Below, piece after piece: positions 7,615 through 18,398 of a stretch of 36,712 bases of DNA (the first letter of the stretch is position 1; every line of letters begins with the position of its first letter). The notes under the pieces were generated by a model. It was not told the origin of the DNA. It made no database searches and saw nothing but the letters and a program-made list of their open reading frames with translations. Made by a program: the position numbers and the translations under genes. The stretch covers positions 1 through 36,712 of the forward strand of contig WFNO01000043.1 in assembly GCA_015488555.1 (NCBI GenBank). The letters are read 5' to 3'. Origin of the DNA: Gammaproteobacteria bacterium (GTDB lineage: Bacteria; Pseudomonadota; Gammaproteobacteria; SZUA-140).

Positions 7615-10179
7615 TCACAGCCAGATCATGCGGCCGGTCTCGAAGCGCCGCCCCAGCAATTCGTGGAAGGGGTAGAGGCGGATCTTGTAATACTGCAATC
7701 CCGGCAAGGTGGACTTGAGGTCCAGGGCGAAGAGCATTTCGCCGCTGTCCAGGTGTTCCTGGGGCTGCAGGCGGTAGATCTTCTGGGTCAGGAATTCACC
7801 CTGTTCGTTCTCCACGCCCACCAGGCATTCCACATACACGTCGTCCGGTTCCAGTTCACCCAGGCTGGCGGCCACGCGCAGGGTAAGGGTCTCGCCGTGA
7901 TAAATGGCGGACGGCAACTCCTGCAGGCAGCGCAGGGACACCTGGGGCCAGGCGCGGGCCACTTTCTCCTTCCAGCGCGCCAGCTCCTGGGCCGGACGGC
8001 AGTCGTCCCGGCGCAGGTGGAAGGCCTGGCGGCTGGCCTTGCTGTAGTACTTGCGCACGTAGTCCATGACCATGCGCTGGGCGTTGAAGCGGGGCAGGAT
8101 GCTCTTCATGGAGGCCTTGGATTTCCGCACCCAGCCGCTGGAATAGCCGCGCCCGTCGCGGTTGTAATAGAGCGGGATCACCTGGGTCTCCAGGAGGTCC
8201 AGCAATTCGTTGGCCTCTTCCCGGTTGCGGAAGGCGTCGTCGAAATGGGGGCCGTGCGGGGTGATGGCCCAGCCGTTCTCGCCGTCGTAGCCCTCGCCCC
8301 ACCAGCCGTCCAGCACGCTGAGATTGATGGCGCCATTGATGGCCGCCTTCTGGCCCGAGGTGCCGCTGGCCTCCAGGGGATATTGGGGGGTGTTGAGCCA
8401 TACGTCCACGCCCTTGACCAGCTTGCGTCCCAACGCCAGGTCGTAGCCCTCCACGAGGATGATCTTGCCCTCGAATTCCGGCCGCCGCGAGAAGTCGTGG
8501 ATGGTCTTGAGCAGTTCCTGGCCCGGGACATCGTGGGGATGGGCCTTGCCGGCGAAGATGAACAGCACCGGGCGTTCGGGATCGTTGACCAGCTGGGCCA
8601 GGCGCTCGGGATCCGAGAACAACAGCAGGGCCCGCTTGTAGGTGGCGAAGCGGCGCGCGAAACCGATGGTGAGGACGTCGGTCTCGGGGTTGCGCAGGTA
8701 GCGGGTGAGGCGCTCGATCTGGGTGGGACTGCAACCATTGCGCAGGTGCTGGCGGGTGATCCGCTGGTAGACGTCGTCGAACAGCTTGCTCTTTAGGGAC
8801 TGGCGCACGCTCCAGAAGCTGTGGTCGGGGATGTCCTCGATGGCCTCCCAGAACTGGGCGTTGAGCAATTCGTTGCGCCAGCCGCCGCCGAAGTGCAGGT
8901 CCAGCAGCGTGACCCATTCCCGGGCCAGGAAGGTGGGGATGTGCACGCCGTTGGTGACGTAGTCGATGGGATTCTCCTCGGGCGGGACCTGGGGCCATAC
9001 GTAGGCCTCCATGTGCGAGGCCACGTTGCCGTGGATGCGGCTCACGCCGTTGTGAAACTTGGAGCCGCGCAGGGCCAGGGCGGTCATGTTGAAGCCGGTG
9101 GGATTGGCGGGGTAGGCGCCCAGTTCCAGGAAGCGCTGGGGTTCGATGCCCAGTTCCCGGATAAACTCGTCGAAGTAGTTGAGGATGAGTTTGTGTTCGA
9201 AGATGTCGTGCCCCGCGGGGACCGGGGTGTGGGTGGTGAAGACGGTGCTGGAGGACACGCATTCCAGGGCACTGGCGAAATCCACCCCCTGGGCGACACG
9301 GGTGCGGCAGCGTTCCAGGATCTGGAAGGCGGAGTGGCCCTCGTTGATATGCCAGACGCTGGGGGTCAGGCCCGCGGCGCGCAGGGCGCGCACGCCGCCG
9401 ATGCCGAGGACGATCTCCTGCTGGATGCGGGTGTGGATGTCACCGCCGTAGAGCTGGTAGGTGATGCGCCGGTCCTCTTCGCTGTTGGCCGGGTGGTCGC
9501 TGTCCAGGAAGTAGAGCCGCACGTGCCCGGCGCGGGCCTGCCACACCTTGAGCCGCACCGGGCGTCCCGGCAGTTGCACTTCCACCTCGATCTCCTGTCC
9601 CTGGGGATCGCGGGCTGGCTCGATGGGCAGGTCCTGGGGATCGAACGGCACGTAATGGGCCACCTGGTTGCCCATGCCGTCGATGGTCTGTTGGAAGTAC
9701 CCCTCCCGGTACATCAATCCCACACCCACGAAGGGCAGGCCCAGGTCGCTGGCGGCCTTGCAGTGATCCCCGGCGAGGATGCCCAGGCCCCCGGAGTAGA
9801 TGGGGAAGCTCTCGTGAAAGCCGAATTCGGCGCAGAAGTAGGCCACCAGATCCCGTTCCGGTTCCAGCAGGGAACGCAGGTCACTGCCGGCCGGGCTGTC
9901 GCTGCGCCGGTAGGCGTCGTAGTTGGCCAGGACGATGTCGTAGTCCCGCAGGTAGACGGGGTCGTTGAGGGCCGCCTCCAGTCGTTCCTGGGCAATGCGC
10001 CGCAGGAACACCTTGGGATTGTGGCCGCAGGCGTTCCACAAGGCGGGGTCCAGGCGCACGAACAGGCTGCGCACCTGGCTGTCCCAGCTGTAGAGCAGGT
10101 CTTTGGCCAGCTCTTCCAGGCGCTGCAGGCGTGCCGGGATGTTGGGGCGTACTTCCAGCGAGAAACGGGTACCGGTCAT
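7615..10179 (-). CDS. glgP: Alpha-glucan phosphorylase (GlgP, DUF3417-type)
   Basis: The enzyme releases glucose-1-phosphate from glycogen or maltodextrin using pyridoxal phosphate. The 854-residue protein belongs to the bacterial/archaeal alpha-glucan phosphorylase branch: an N-terminal DUF3417 region (PNIPARLQRLEELAKDLLYSW) is followed by FCAEFGFHESFPIYSGGLGILAGDHCKAASDLGLP, a glycosyltransferase-like substrate region. The PLP-lysine motif is GTSGQKAAINGA (Lys after GQ), followed by NLSVLDGWWGEGYDGENGW. A GGAAGGA ribosome-binding site lies 6 bases before ATG 10179. The gene is transcribed toward malQ and its stop is 25 bases from the REP-like element. It completes the degradation side of the glycogen block. 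Confidence 0.95.
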   Translation of the reverse strand: MTGTRFSLEVRPNIPARLQRLEELAKDLLYSWDSQVRSLFVRLDPALWNACGHNPKVFLRRIAQERLEAALNDPVYLRDYDIVLANYDAYRRSDSPAGSDLRSLLEPERDLVAYFCAEFGFHESFPIYSGGLGILAGDHCKAASDLGLPFVGVGLMYREGYFQQTIDGMGNQVAHYVPFDPQDLPIEPARDPQGQEIEVEVQLPGRPVRLKVWQARAGHVRLYFLDSDHPANSEEDRRITYQLYGGDIHTRIQQEIVLGIGGVRALRAAGLTPSVWHINEGHSAFQILERCRTRVAQGVDFASALECVSSSTVFTTHTPVPAGHDIFEHKLILNYFDEFIRELGIEPQRFLELGAYPANPTGFNMTALALRGSKFHNGVSRIHGNVASHMEAYVWPQVPPEENPIDYVTNGVHIPTFLAREWVTLLDLHFGGGWRNELLNAQFWEAIEDIPDHSFWSVRQSLKSKLFDDVYQRITRQHLRNGCSPTQIERLTRYLRNPETDVLTIGFARRFATYKRALLLFSDPERLAQLVNDPERPVLFIFAGKAHPHDVPGQELLKTIHDFSRRPEFEGKIILVEGYDLALGRKLVKGVDVWLNTPQYPLEASGTSGQKAAINGAINLSVLDGWWGEGYDGENGWAITPHGPHFDDAFRNREEANELLDLLETQVIPLYYNRDGRGYSSGWVRKSKASMKSILPRFNAQRMVMDYVRKYYSKASRQAFHLRRDDCRPAQELARWKEKVARAWPQVSLRCLQELPSAIYHGETLTLRVAASLGELEPDDVYVECLVGVENEQGEFLTQKIYRLQPQEHLDSGEMLFALDLKSTLPGLQYYKIRLYPFHELLGRRFETGRMIWL

Positions 10180-10483
10180 GGGTGATCCTTCCAGGATGTC
10201 GAATGGTGTGGTTCAGGGGGCCGCAAAGGCGGGTCGTGCCGGAATGTTCGGGTTCGACTGCGCGTTCGGCGAGCCGCTCGCCTCCTGCCTGGTCGTGTGT
10301 AGATTTCCTCTTCCCCTGTTGGGTCGCCATACGGCCGGCCAGCGTTGTCGCAGGATCCAGCTGTGGTAATCTGTTTGCCTTTCGTAAAACCCCTTCGTGA
10401 GATCGTGGAGCACGGGTGGATGTCGTTTTGCCGCTGGTTCTTGTTGTCGTTCGGGTCGGGGCACGTCCCGAGGTCCTTGCAGA
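10180..10483. other. Intergenic region between glgP and tRNA-Leu
   Basis: This stretch of about 300 bases contains the glgP ribosome-binding site next to base 10180. On the minus strand just past the tRNA there is a weak 5-bp hairpin (TCGGG/CCCGA, around 10455-10473) without a T-run. I see no convincing gene, riboswitch or strong promoter. glgP may be read through from the tRNA promoter, because both are on the minus strand. Confidence 0.5.
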
Positions 10484-10570
10484 TGGTGCCGGGAGAGAGA
10501 CTCGAACTCTCACGGTCGCAAAACCACCGGATTTTGAGTCCGGCGCGTCTACCAGTTCCGCCATCCCGGC
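10484..10570 (-). tRNA. tRNA-Leu (anticodon CAA)
   Basis: The minus strand folds as an 87-base class II tRNA with CCA encoded (10484-10486). The acceptor stem pairs GCCGGGA with TCCCGGC, followed by ACCA. The D-arm contains GGTAGACGC. The anticodon stem CCGGA/TCCGG encloses loop CTCAAAA, giving anticodon CAA (plus-strand TTG at 10534-10536). A long variable arm follows and the T-loop reads GTTCGAGTC. The long variable arm and leucine-type features fit tRNA-Leu reading UUG. Confidence 0.95.
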
Positions 10571-10614
10571 GCGCTTCCCTCCGCCTCAGCGTGTAATTCG
10601 GGCTAGAGTATAAA

Positions 10615-12872
<2,258 letters not shown>

Positions 12873-12971
12873 GATCGCGCTGTTTGTGCGCAAGCCCCGG
12901 AGGTGTGGTCGCGCGATTGCACGAGCAAATTCGAGAAACACCAGGAACGAACAAGCGACAAGAGGACTGAC

Positions 12972-13301
12972 ATGAGCTTTTTCATCGAAGACGCCTGGGC
13001 GCAGGCGGCGCCGGGCGGGGCCGAATCGGCCTTCGCCAGTCTCATTCCCCTGATCCTGATCTTCGTCATCTTCTATTTCCTTCTCTTGCGCCCCCAGATC
13101 AAGCGGGCCAAGGAACACAAGCAGATGGTGAACTCCCTGGCCAAGGGCGACGAGGTGGTAACCAACGGCGGGCTGCTGGGCAGAATCACGAAGGTGGACG
13201 AGAGCTTCATCACCCTGGAGATCGCGGACGGCGTCCAGGTCAAGGTGCAGCGCAACGCCATCGCCTCCCTGATGCCCAAGGGCACATTCAAGTCGGCGTG
13301 A
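12972..13301 (+). CDS. yajC: Sec translocon accessory protein YajC
   Basis: YajC is a small inner-membrane protein that associates with SecDF-YidC. The 109-residue product has a short N-terminal region rich in Ala/Gly, one transmembrane helix (SLIPLILIFVIFYFLLL, about 21-38), then the basic cytoplasmic segment RPQIKRAKEHKQMVNSLAKGDEVVTNGG typical of the family. AGAGGA just upstream supports ATG 12972; an open frame continues 23 codons upstream but is not conserved-looking. It sits 99 bases after tgt and 65 bases before secD. Confidence 0.96.
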   Translation: MSFFIEDAWAQAAPGGAESAFASLIPLILIFVIFYFLLLRPQIKRAKEHKQMVNSLAKGDEVVTNGGLLGRITKVDESFITLEIADGVQVKVQRNAIASLMPKGTFKSA

Positions 13302-13366
13302 ACGGGGGGCAGCGCCGCTGTACCCGTCTTGCCTGGCAGTAGTCGATAGGGGCTTCGAGGTCGTTC

Positions 13367-15223
13367 ATGAACCAGTATCCGCTGTGGAAATATCTCCTGA
13401 TCCTGGCGGTCGTGGTGGTGGGCATCGTCTACGCCCTGCCCAATCTCTACGGCGAGGATCCGGCCCTCCAAATCTCGCCGCTGCGCGGCGCGGTGGTGAA
13501 CGACACCACCGAACAGCGGGTGCGAGACGCCCTGCGCGATACCGGTTTGACCTTCACCAGCCTGGAACGCAGTGAACAGCGTCTGACCATTCGTTTCGCT
13601 GACACCGAGACTCAGCTCAAGGCCCGTGACCTCCTAAGTGAAGAGCTGGGTGACCAATACGTGGTGGCCTTGACCCTGCTGCCCGCCACCCCCGCCTGGC
13701 TCGCCGCCCTGGGCGCGGCGCCCATGTATTTGGGCCTGGACCTACGCGGCGGGGTGCACTTTCTCATGGAAGTGGACATGGAGACCGCCATTCGCCAGGC
13801 CGAGGAGCGCTACGTCAGCGACCTGCGCGCCACGCTACGCGGTGAGAAAATTCGTTATCTAGGTATTGCACGCATGGCGGGCGGCGGCATTGAGATCAAA
13901 TTCCGTGACGCCGCCGAACGCGATCGCGCACACGATCTCATCGCCCGCGAGTATCGCGGGCTGGTGCGGCGCAAGGTGGATCGGGACGGCGGCTATTACC
14001 TGGAGGTCACGCTCAGCGACGAGGAAATACGCGAGACCAAGAAATTCGCCTTGCAGCAGAACATCACTACGCTGCGCAAGCGCGTCAACGAGCTGGGCGT
14101 GGCAGAGCCGGTAATCCAGCAGCAAGGCGACAATCGCATCGTGGTGCAGTTGCCCGGCGTGCAGGATCCAGCGCGCGCCAAGGAGATCCTGGGAGCCACC
14201 GCCACCCTGGAATTTCGCATGGCGGACGAGACCGCCGACATCGAGGAGGCCCTCGCCGGCCGTGTCCCGGTGGGTACCCGCCTGTACAGGCAGCGTGACG
14301 GCCAGCCCATCCTGCTCAAGAAGCGCATCATCGTCACCGGTGACCAGATCATCGATGCCGCTTCTGGCATCGACCAACAGACCGGTTCCCCCGCGGTGTT
14401 CATCACCCTGGACAGCAAGGGAGCCCGGCGCATGGCCGAGACCACGCGCGAGAACCTGGGCAAGCCCATGGCCGTAGTGTTCATCGAGACCAAGACCCAG
14501 ACGAAGATGGTGGACGGCGAGAAGGTCAAAACTACCAGAACCGTCCAGGAGGTCATCAACGTGGCCACCATTCGCGACCAGTTCAGCAAGCGTTTCCAGA
14601 TCACCGGTCTGTCCAATACCGAGGAGGCCCGCAATCTGGCGCTGCTGCTGCGTGCCGGGGCCCTGGCGGCGCCCATCGAGATCGTCGAGGAGCGTACCGT
14701 TGGGCCTAGTCTGGGACAGGAGAACATCGAGCAGGGCTTTCGCTCCGTGGTCATCGGCTTCGTCCTGGTGCTGGTCTTCATGGCCTTCTGGTATCGGGTC
14801 TTCGGTCTGATTGCCGATCTGGCGTTGACTCTAAATCTGGTGTTGCTGATAGCCCTGTTGTCCATGCTTCAGGCAACCCTCACGCTGCCCGGTATCGCCG
14901 GCATCGTGCTCACCGTGGGGATGGCGGTGGACGCCAACGTGCTCATCTTCGAACGTATCCGCGAGGAGCTGCGCAACGGCAACAGCCCTCAGGCCAGCAT
15001 CCAGGCCGGTTACAGCAAGGCCTTGTCCACCATCGCCGATGCCAACATCACTACCCTGATTGCTGCGGTGGTGCTATATAGTTTCGGTACCGGCCCCATC
15101 AAGGGCTTCGCCGTGACCCTATCCCTGGGGATTCTCACGTCCATGTTCACTGCCATCATGGGTACCCGTGCGGTGGTGAATCTGCTCTACGGCGGCCGGC
15201 GCCTGAAGAGTCTGCCCATCTAG
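13367..15223 (+). CDS. secD: Protein translocase subunit SecD
   Basis: SecD is the large subunit of the SecDF complex, which uses the proton motive force to help pull proteins across the inner membrane. The 618-residue protein has an N-terminal transmembrane helix (about 8-24, LLILAVVVVGIVYALP), a large periplasmic domain with LGLDLRGGVHFLMEVD, and a C-terminal five-helix bundle starting at GFRSVVIGFVLVLVFMAFWY with GIVLTVGMAVDANVLIFERIREE. The length matches the E. coli protein (about 615). secF follows after 27 bases. Confidence 0.97.
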   Translation: MNQYPLWKYLLILAVVVVGIVYALPNLYGEDPALQISPLRGAVVNDTTEQRVRDALRDTGLTFTSLERSEQRLTIRFADTETQLKARDLLSEELGDQYVVALTLLPATPAWLAALGAAPMYLGLDLRGGVHFLMEVDMETAIRQAEERYVSDLRATLRGEKIRYLGIARMAGGGIEIKFRDAAERDRAHDLIAREYRGLVRRKVDRDGGYYLEVTLSDEEIRETKKFALQQNITTLRKRVNELGVAEPVIQQQGDNRIVVQLPGVQDPARAKEILGATATLEFRMADETADIEEALAGRVPVGTRLYRQRDGQPILLKKRIIVTGDQIIDAASGIDQQTGSPAVFITLDSKGARRMAETTRENLGKPMAVVFIETKTQTKMVDGEKVKTTRTVQEVINVATIRDQFSKRFQITGLSNTEEARNLALLLRAGALAAPIEIVEERTVGPSLGQENIEQGFRSVVIGFVLVLVFMAFWYRVFGLIADLALTLNLVLLIALLSMLQATLTLPGIAGIVLTVGMAVDANVLIFERIREELRNGNSPQASIQAGYSKALSTIADANITTLIAAVVLYSFGTGPIKGFAVTLSLGILTSMFTAIMGTRAVVNLLYGGRRLKSLPI

Positions 15224-15250
15224 TTCCGAGGTCAACGCAAGGATTCGTAC

Positions 15251-16186
15251 ATGCAGGTCCTCACCCAAACCAAATTCGATTTCATGGGTAAACGTCGCCT
15301 GGCGGCGGCTCTGTCCATCACGCTCATTCTCGTCTCGGTGGGGGCATTGTTCTTCCGCGGACTCAATCTGGGAATCGATTTCACGGGCGGCACGCTGGTG
15401 GAGATCGGCTCCCCCGAGGCCATCGAGCTGGAGACGGTGCGCCAGGTCATGACGGGGGCCGGTTTCGAAGAGGCCATCGTGCAGTATTTCGGTTCCGCGC
15501 ACGACGTACTTATTCGCCTGGCGCCCCAGGAGGGCCTGAGTAGCGCTGAGATCAGCACCAGGGTGCTGGAGGCCTTGCAGGCCTCTTATCCTGGCGAAGT
15601 GGAGATGCGGCGCATCGAGTTCGTGGGCCCGCAGGTGGGCGACGAACTCACGGAGGACGGTGGCCTGGCCATGCTCTACGCCCTGATCGGCATCTTGATC
15701 TACGTGACCCTGCGTTTCGAGAAGCGCTTCGCCGCCGGAGCCGTCATCGCCCTGATACACGACGTGATCATCACCATCGGGATCTTCGCGCTCTTCCAGT
15801 TGGAGTTCGATCTCTCGGTGCTGGCGGCCATTCTCGCTGTGATCGGCTATTCCCTCAATGACACCATCGTCGTGTACGATCGCATCCGGGAGAATTTCCG
15901 CAAGCTGCGCAAGGCGACGCCGGCGGAGGTGCTCAACGTCTCCATCAATCAGATCCTGTCCCGTACTCTCATCACCTCCTTCACCACGTTGCTGGTATTG
16001 CTGGCCCTGTTCTTCCTGGGCGGCGAAATTATTCGCGGGTTCGCCCTCGCGCTCATTATCGGGGTAATAGTGGGGACTTATTCCTCCGTTTACATCGCCG
16101 GTACCACCATCCTTGCTTTGGGGGTAAGCAAGGCGGACCTGATGCCGGTAGTCAAGGAGGGTGCGGAAGTAGACGATCGCCCCTGA
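15251..16186 (+). CDS. secF: Protein translocase subunit SecF
   Basis: SecF pairs with SecD in the inner membrane. The 311-residue protein has an N-terminal transmembrane helix, the GIDFTGGTLVEIG motif in the first periplasmic loop, and the C-terminal bundle with VIGYSLNDTIVVYDRIRENFR and TLITSFTTLLVLLALFFLGG. An AAGGA ribosome-binding site precedes ATG 15251. It ends the queA-tgt-yajC-secD-secF run and converges on a diguanylate cyclase gene. Confidence 0.97.
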   Translation: MQVLTQTKFDFMGKRRLAAALSITLILVSVGALFFRGLNLGIDFTGGTLVEIGSPEAIELETVRQVMTGAGFEEAIVQYFGSAHDVLIRLAPQEGLSSAEISTRVLEALQASYPGEVEMRRIEFVGPQVGDELTEDGGLAMLYALIGILIYVTLRFEKRFAAGAVIALIHDVIITIGIFALFQLEFDLSVLAAILAVIGYSLNDTIVVYDRIRENFRKLRKATPAEVLNVSINQILSRTLITSFTTLLVLLALFFLGGEIIRGFALALIIGVIVGTYSSVYIAGTTILALGVSKADLMPVVKEGAEVDDRP

Positions 16187-16213
16187 CGGTCTCTGCTGTC
16201 TGCCGCGCCGCCA

Positions 16214-16255
16214 GGGATTTGTCGAAGGGGATTTGTCGAAGGGAATTTGTCGGAG
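16214..16255. repeat. Three 14-bp tandem repeats between secF and the GGDEF gene
   Basis: GGGATTTGTCGAAG occurs at 16214-16227 and 16228-16241, and a third copy with two changes lies at 16242-16255. The 91-bp convergent gap between secF and the diguanylate cyclase holds nothing else that I can identify, and no clear terminator hairpin. Confidence 0.8.
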
Positions 16256-16277
16256 GGCAGGTGGGATTGAGCGTGGT

Positions 16278-17873
16278 TCAGTGGGCCGTGGCCTCGAGGT
16301 CGCTGTTGGCCAGTTCGATCCGGTTGCGTCCCAGCCGCTTGGCCCTGTAAAGGGCCTTGTCAGCCCGTTCGATGAGGCTGCTGGGGGTCTCTCCGGGACG
16401 ATACAGGGCGATGCCCGCCGAGAAGGTGGGCATGGATCGGGTCTCGCCGTCGAAGTGATAGGGAGATTCGGCGTTACGTTTCTGTACCTTCTGCAGGGCG
16501 CGCAAGGCCCCGTGCTGGTCGGTATTGGGCAGGATCACCGCGAATTCCTCGCCACCATAGCGGGCCACCATGTCATGGTGGCGGAATATGCTGAGGATGT
16601 TGTGGGCGAAGTTGCGCAGCACCTCGTCGCCGGCGGCGTGACCGTAGGTGTCGTTGATCTTCTTGAAACCGTCCATGTCCACCAGGGCCAGGGTCAGGGG
16701 GGAGCCGTAACGCTGCACGCGGGCTACCTCGTCCTCCAGGCGGCGCATGAAGGCACGCCGGTTGGGCAGCTCCGTCAATTCGTCGGTGAGGCTCAGGATG
16801 TGGACCCGTGTGAGTTCGTCGTTGAGATACTGGCCCTCGCTCTCGATGATCTGCAGGTAGCGGTTGGCACTCTCCAGTTTGCGAGTCAGCTCCTTATGGC
16901 CCTCCATGAGGCGCGTCACCTCCCGGATCAAGGCTTCTTTGAGATTGCCGATCTCGTCGATGTTATCCATCTGGCGCAGGGATTCGTGCCCCACTTCCAG
17001 GAGGATGCCGAATTTCTCGTTCTGCTTGATGACCTCGCCCAGGTGGGAGGCCAGAGTCTTTTGGATCTCGCGGATGCGCTGGCGTTTGTCCTCCAGTACA
17101 GATCCGGGTTGCGAGGCTGGTATCTCGGCGCTTGCCGCTTGTGTCTCCTCCGCTATCTGTGCAGGTGTGATCGGAGCAAGGGGTTGGGTGGAGGCTGCCG
17201 GCGTGGGTGGGGGGTCGGTGGTGGCAGGAGCTTGTTGCCTGTCTTCTCTGCCGAGTTCGTTGCTGGTTTCTCTTCCAGTGGGAGGTGATTCACCGGCCCT
17301 CATGGCGGAGTGCGGTGAGTGAGCTGCGGTGCGGGATCGGGGCTGAGCCTGAAATGCTGGGACCTTAGAAAGAGTCGCGGGCGTTCTGGCCGGCGTTGGG
17401 CTCTGTTTCGAACCCACCTGTGGGCTGTGGTTGGCTGCTTTTTCCGGGGTCAGGGTGGTCCCAGCCCAAGAAGCGACGTCCTCGATTTCTTCCAGTAGAT
17501 CACTCAGGGCAGCCTCAGGGGCGGCGGATGGCTTTTCACTCAGAGTGGCGAACAGAGAGCGGATCTGGTCGCTCAGGGTGCGTATCTCGTCAGCGCTGGT
17601 GGACAGGGACAAACGCATCTTGATGAGTCTCAGGTGGACAAGCAGGGGGGAGTCCGCGGGCAGCAGGCGGGCGCTTTCCTCTAGCAGTACCTGTACCAGC
17701 ATGCGGTAGGCTTCCTGGGTCTGATGAGTGTGGGCCTCGAAGTCCTCCAGCACGCTTTGCACGTGCTGGTAGATGGCCACTCCCGCACGGCTCCCTTTCA
17801 GGGCCCGGAGCAGGTACAGTGTCTTGGGTGTGATGGACATGGGGTTTAGATTCTGTCCGTGTTTCGATGACAT
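16278..17873 (-). CDS. Soluble diguanylate cyclase (GGDEF domain)
   Basis: Predicted to make c-di-GMP from two GTP in the cytoplasm. The 531-residue protein has no transmembrane helix. An N-terminal helical region (about 1-135) of unknown fold is followed by a Pro/Ala/Thr-rich linker (about 145-255), a helical, probably coiled-coil stretch (260-360), and a C-terminal GGDEF domain with SLTDELTELPNRRAF, active-site GGEEF (440-444) and an RxxD inhibitory site (Arg431-Asp434) five residues before it. The intact motifs suggest an active, feedback-inhibited enzyme. ATG 17873 was chosen because GGAG lies 6 bases before it; a TTG eight codons upstream lacks this. It is transcribed alone and convergent to secF. 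The signal sensed by the N-terminal region is unknown. Confidence 0.92.
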   Translation of the reverse strand: MSSKHGQNLNPMSITPKTLYLLRALKGSRAGVAIYQHVQSVLEDFEAHTHQTQEAYRMLVQVLLEESARLLPADSPLLVHLRLIKMRLSLSTSADEIRTLSDQIRSLFATLSEKPSAAPEAALSDLLEEIEDVASWAGTTLTPEKAANHSPQVGSKQSPTPARTPATLSKVPAFQAQPRSRTAAHSPHSAMRAGESPPTGRETSNELGREDRQQAPATTDPPPTPAASTQPLAPITPAQIAEETQAASAEIPASQPGSVLEDKRQRIREIQKTLASHLGEVIKQNEKFGILLEVGHESLRQMDNIDEIGNLKEALIREVTRLMEGHKELTRKLESANRYLQIIESEGQYLNDELTRVHILSLTDELTELPNRRAFMRRLEDEVARVQRYGSPLTLALVDMDGFKKINDTYGHAAGDEVLRNFAHNILSIFRHHDMVARYGGEEFAVILPNTDQHGALRALQKVQKRNAESPYHFDGETRSMPTFSAGIALYRPGETPSSLIERADKALYRAKRLGRNRIELANSDLEATAH

Positions 17874-18398
17874 GCCGGCTCCGTGCAATCCTTGCAAAAA
17901 ATTACCTTCTTCCCCCTTGTGCCGGCCTCAGCGCATCAAGTCTTTTCCTCGGAGAGTCGATAGTTTGACGGGTGATGATTAGATAAGCATATGAATTGAA
18001 AAGCATTATTATTCTACCACATCCAGCTTTGGATGAACAGGGAATGCCATATAAAAAGAATGGAATTCTCCCTTGGGAAGGTAGGTAGGTGTGCAGGCTG
18101 CTAGCGGGTTTCCCCGAAACCGTTCCTACCGGTGATGTCGAACAATGATCGATGTAGGAGGGGTGACGTGACAAAGTGTGGAACCACGACAAGCTACGAC
18201 AAAAGACGAACCTAGAGCAGAAATCGTGTTATTGTTCCGTGCAGCGCGCCGGGAATCCGCCTCGGCTGAAATGGAACCAATCTCGCTGAAATCTGATTGC
18301 ATTGAAACTTACTCTCTGGAGTCTATTCTCTGGCGGGCGCCCGCGCGGTGGAGTATGCTTTATGACTTTTATCCATTCATTCGGCCAAAAGGTGTGAC
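17874..18398. other. 525-bp intergenic region upstream of glyA and of the GGDEF gene
   Basis: This divergent intergenic region has an AT-rich block at roughly 17950-18060 that contrasts with the GC-rich surroundings. It also contains a short hairpin, GGTTTC/GAAACC with a CCC loop, near 18107-18121, and a glyA promoter candidate at 18302-18329. I looked for the glycine riboswitch core and did not recognise one. No convincing open frame is present. Confidence 0.5.
18302..18329 (+). promoter_or_regulatory. Candidate glyA promoter
   Basis: TTGAAA (18302-18307) and TATTCT (18324-18329) are 16 bases apart, about 70 bases upstream of the glyA ATG. Both are good partial matches to the sigma-70 consensus. 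Confidence 0.45.

Noticed and set aside
10455-10473. Intrinsic terminator after tRNA-Leu
   Set aside because: The stem is only about 5 bp and no U-tract follows on the transcribed strand.
18060-18398. Possible glycine or other riboswitch upstream of glyA
   Set aside because: I could not find the conserved glycine-riboswitch core; only a 6-bp hairpin is present, with no terminator or sequestering stem.
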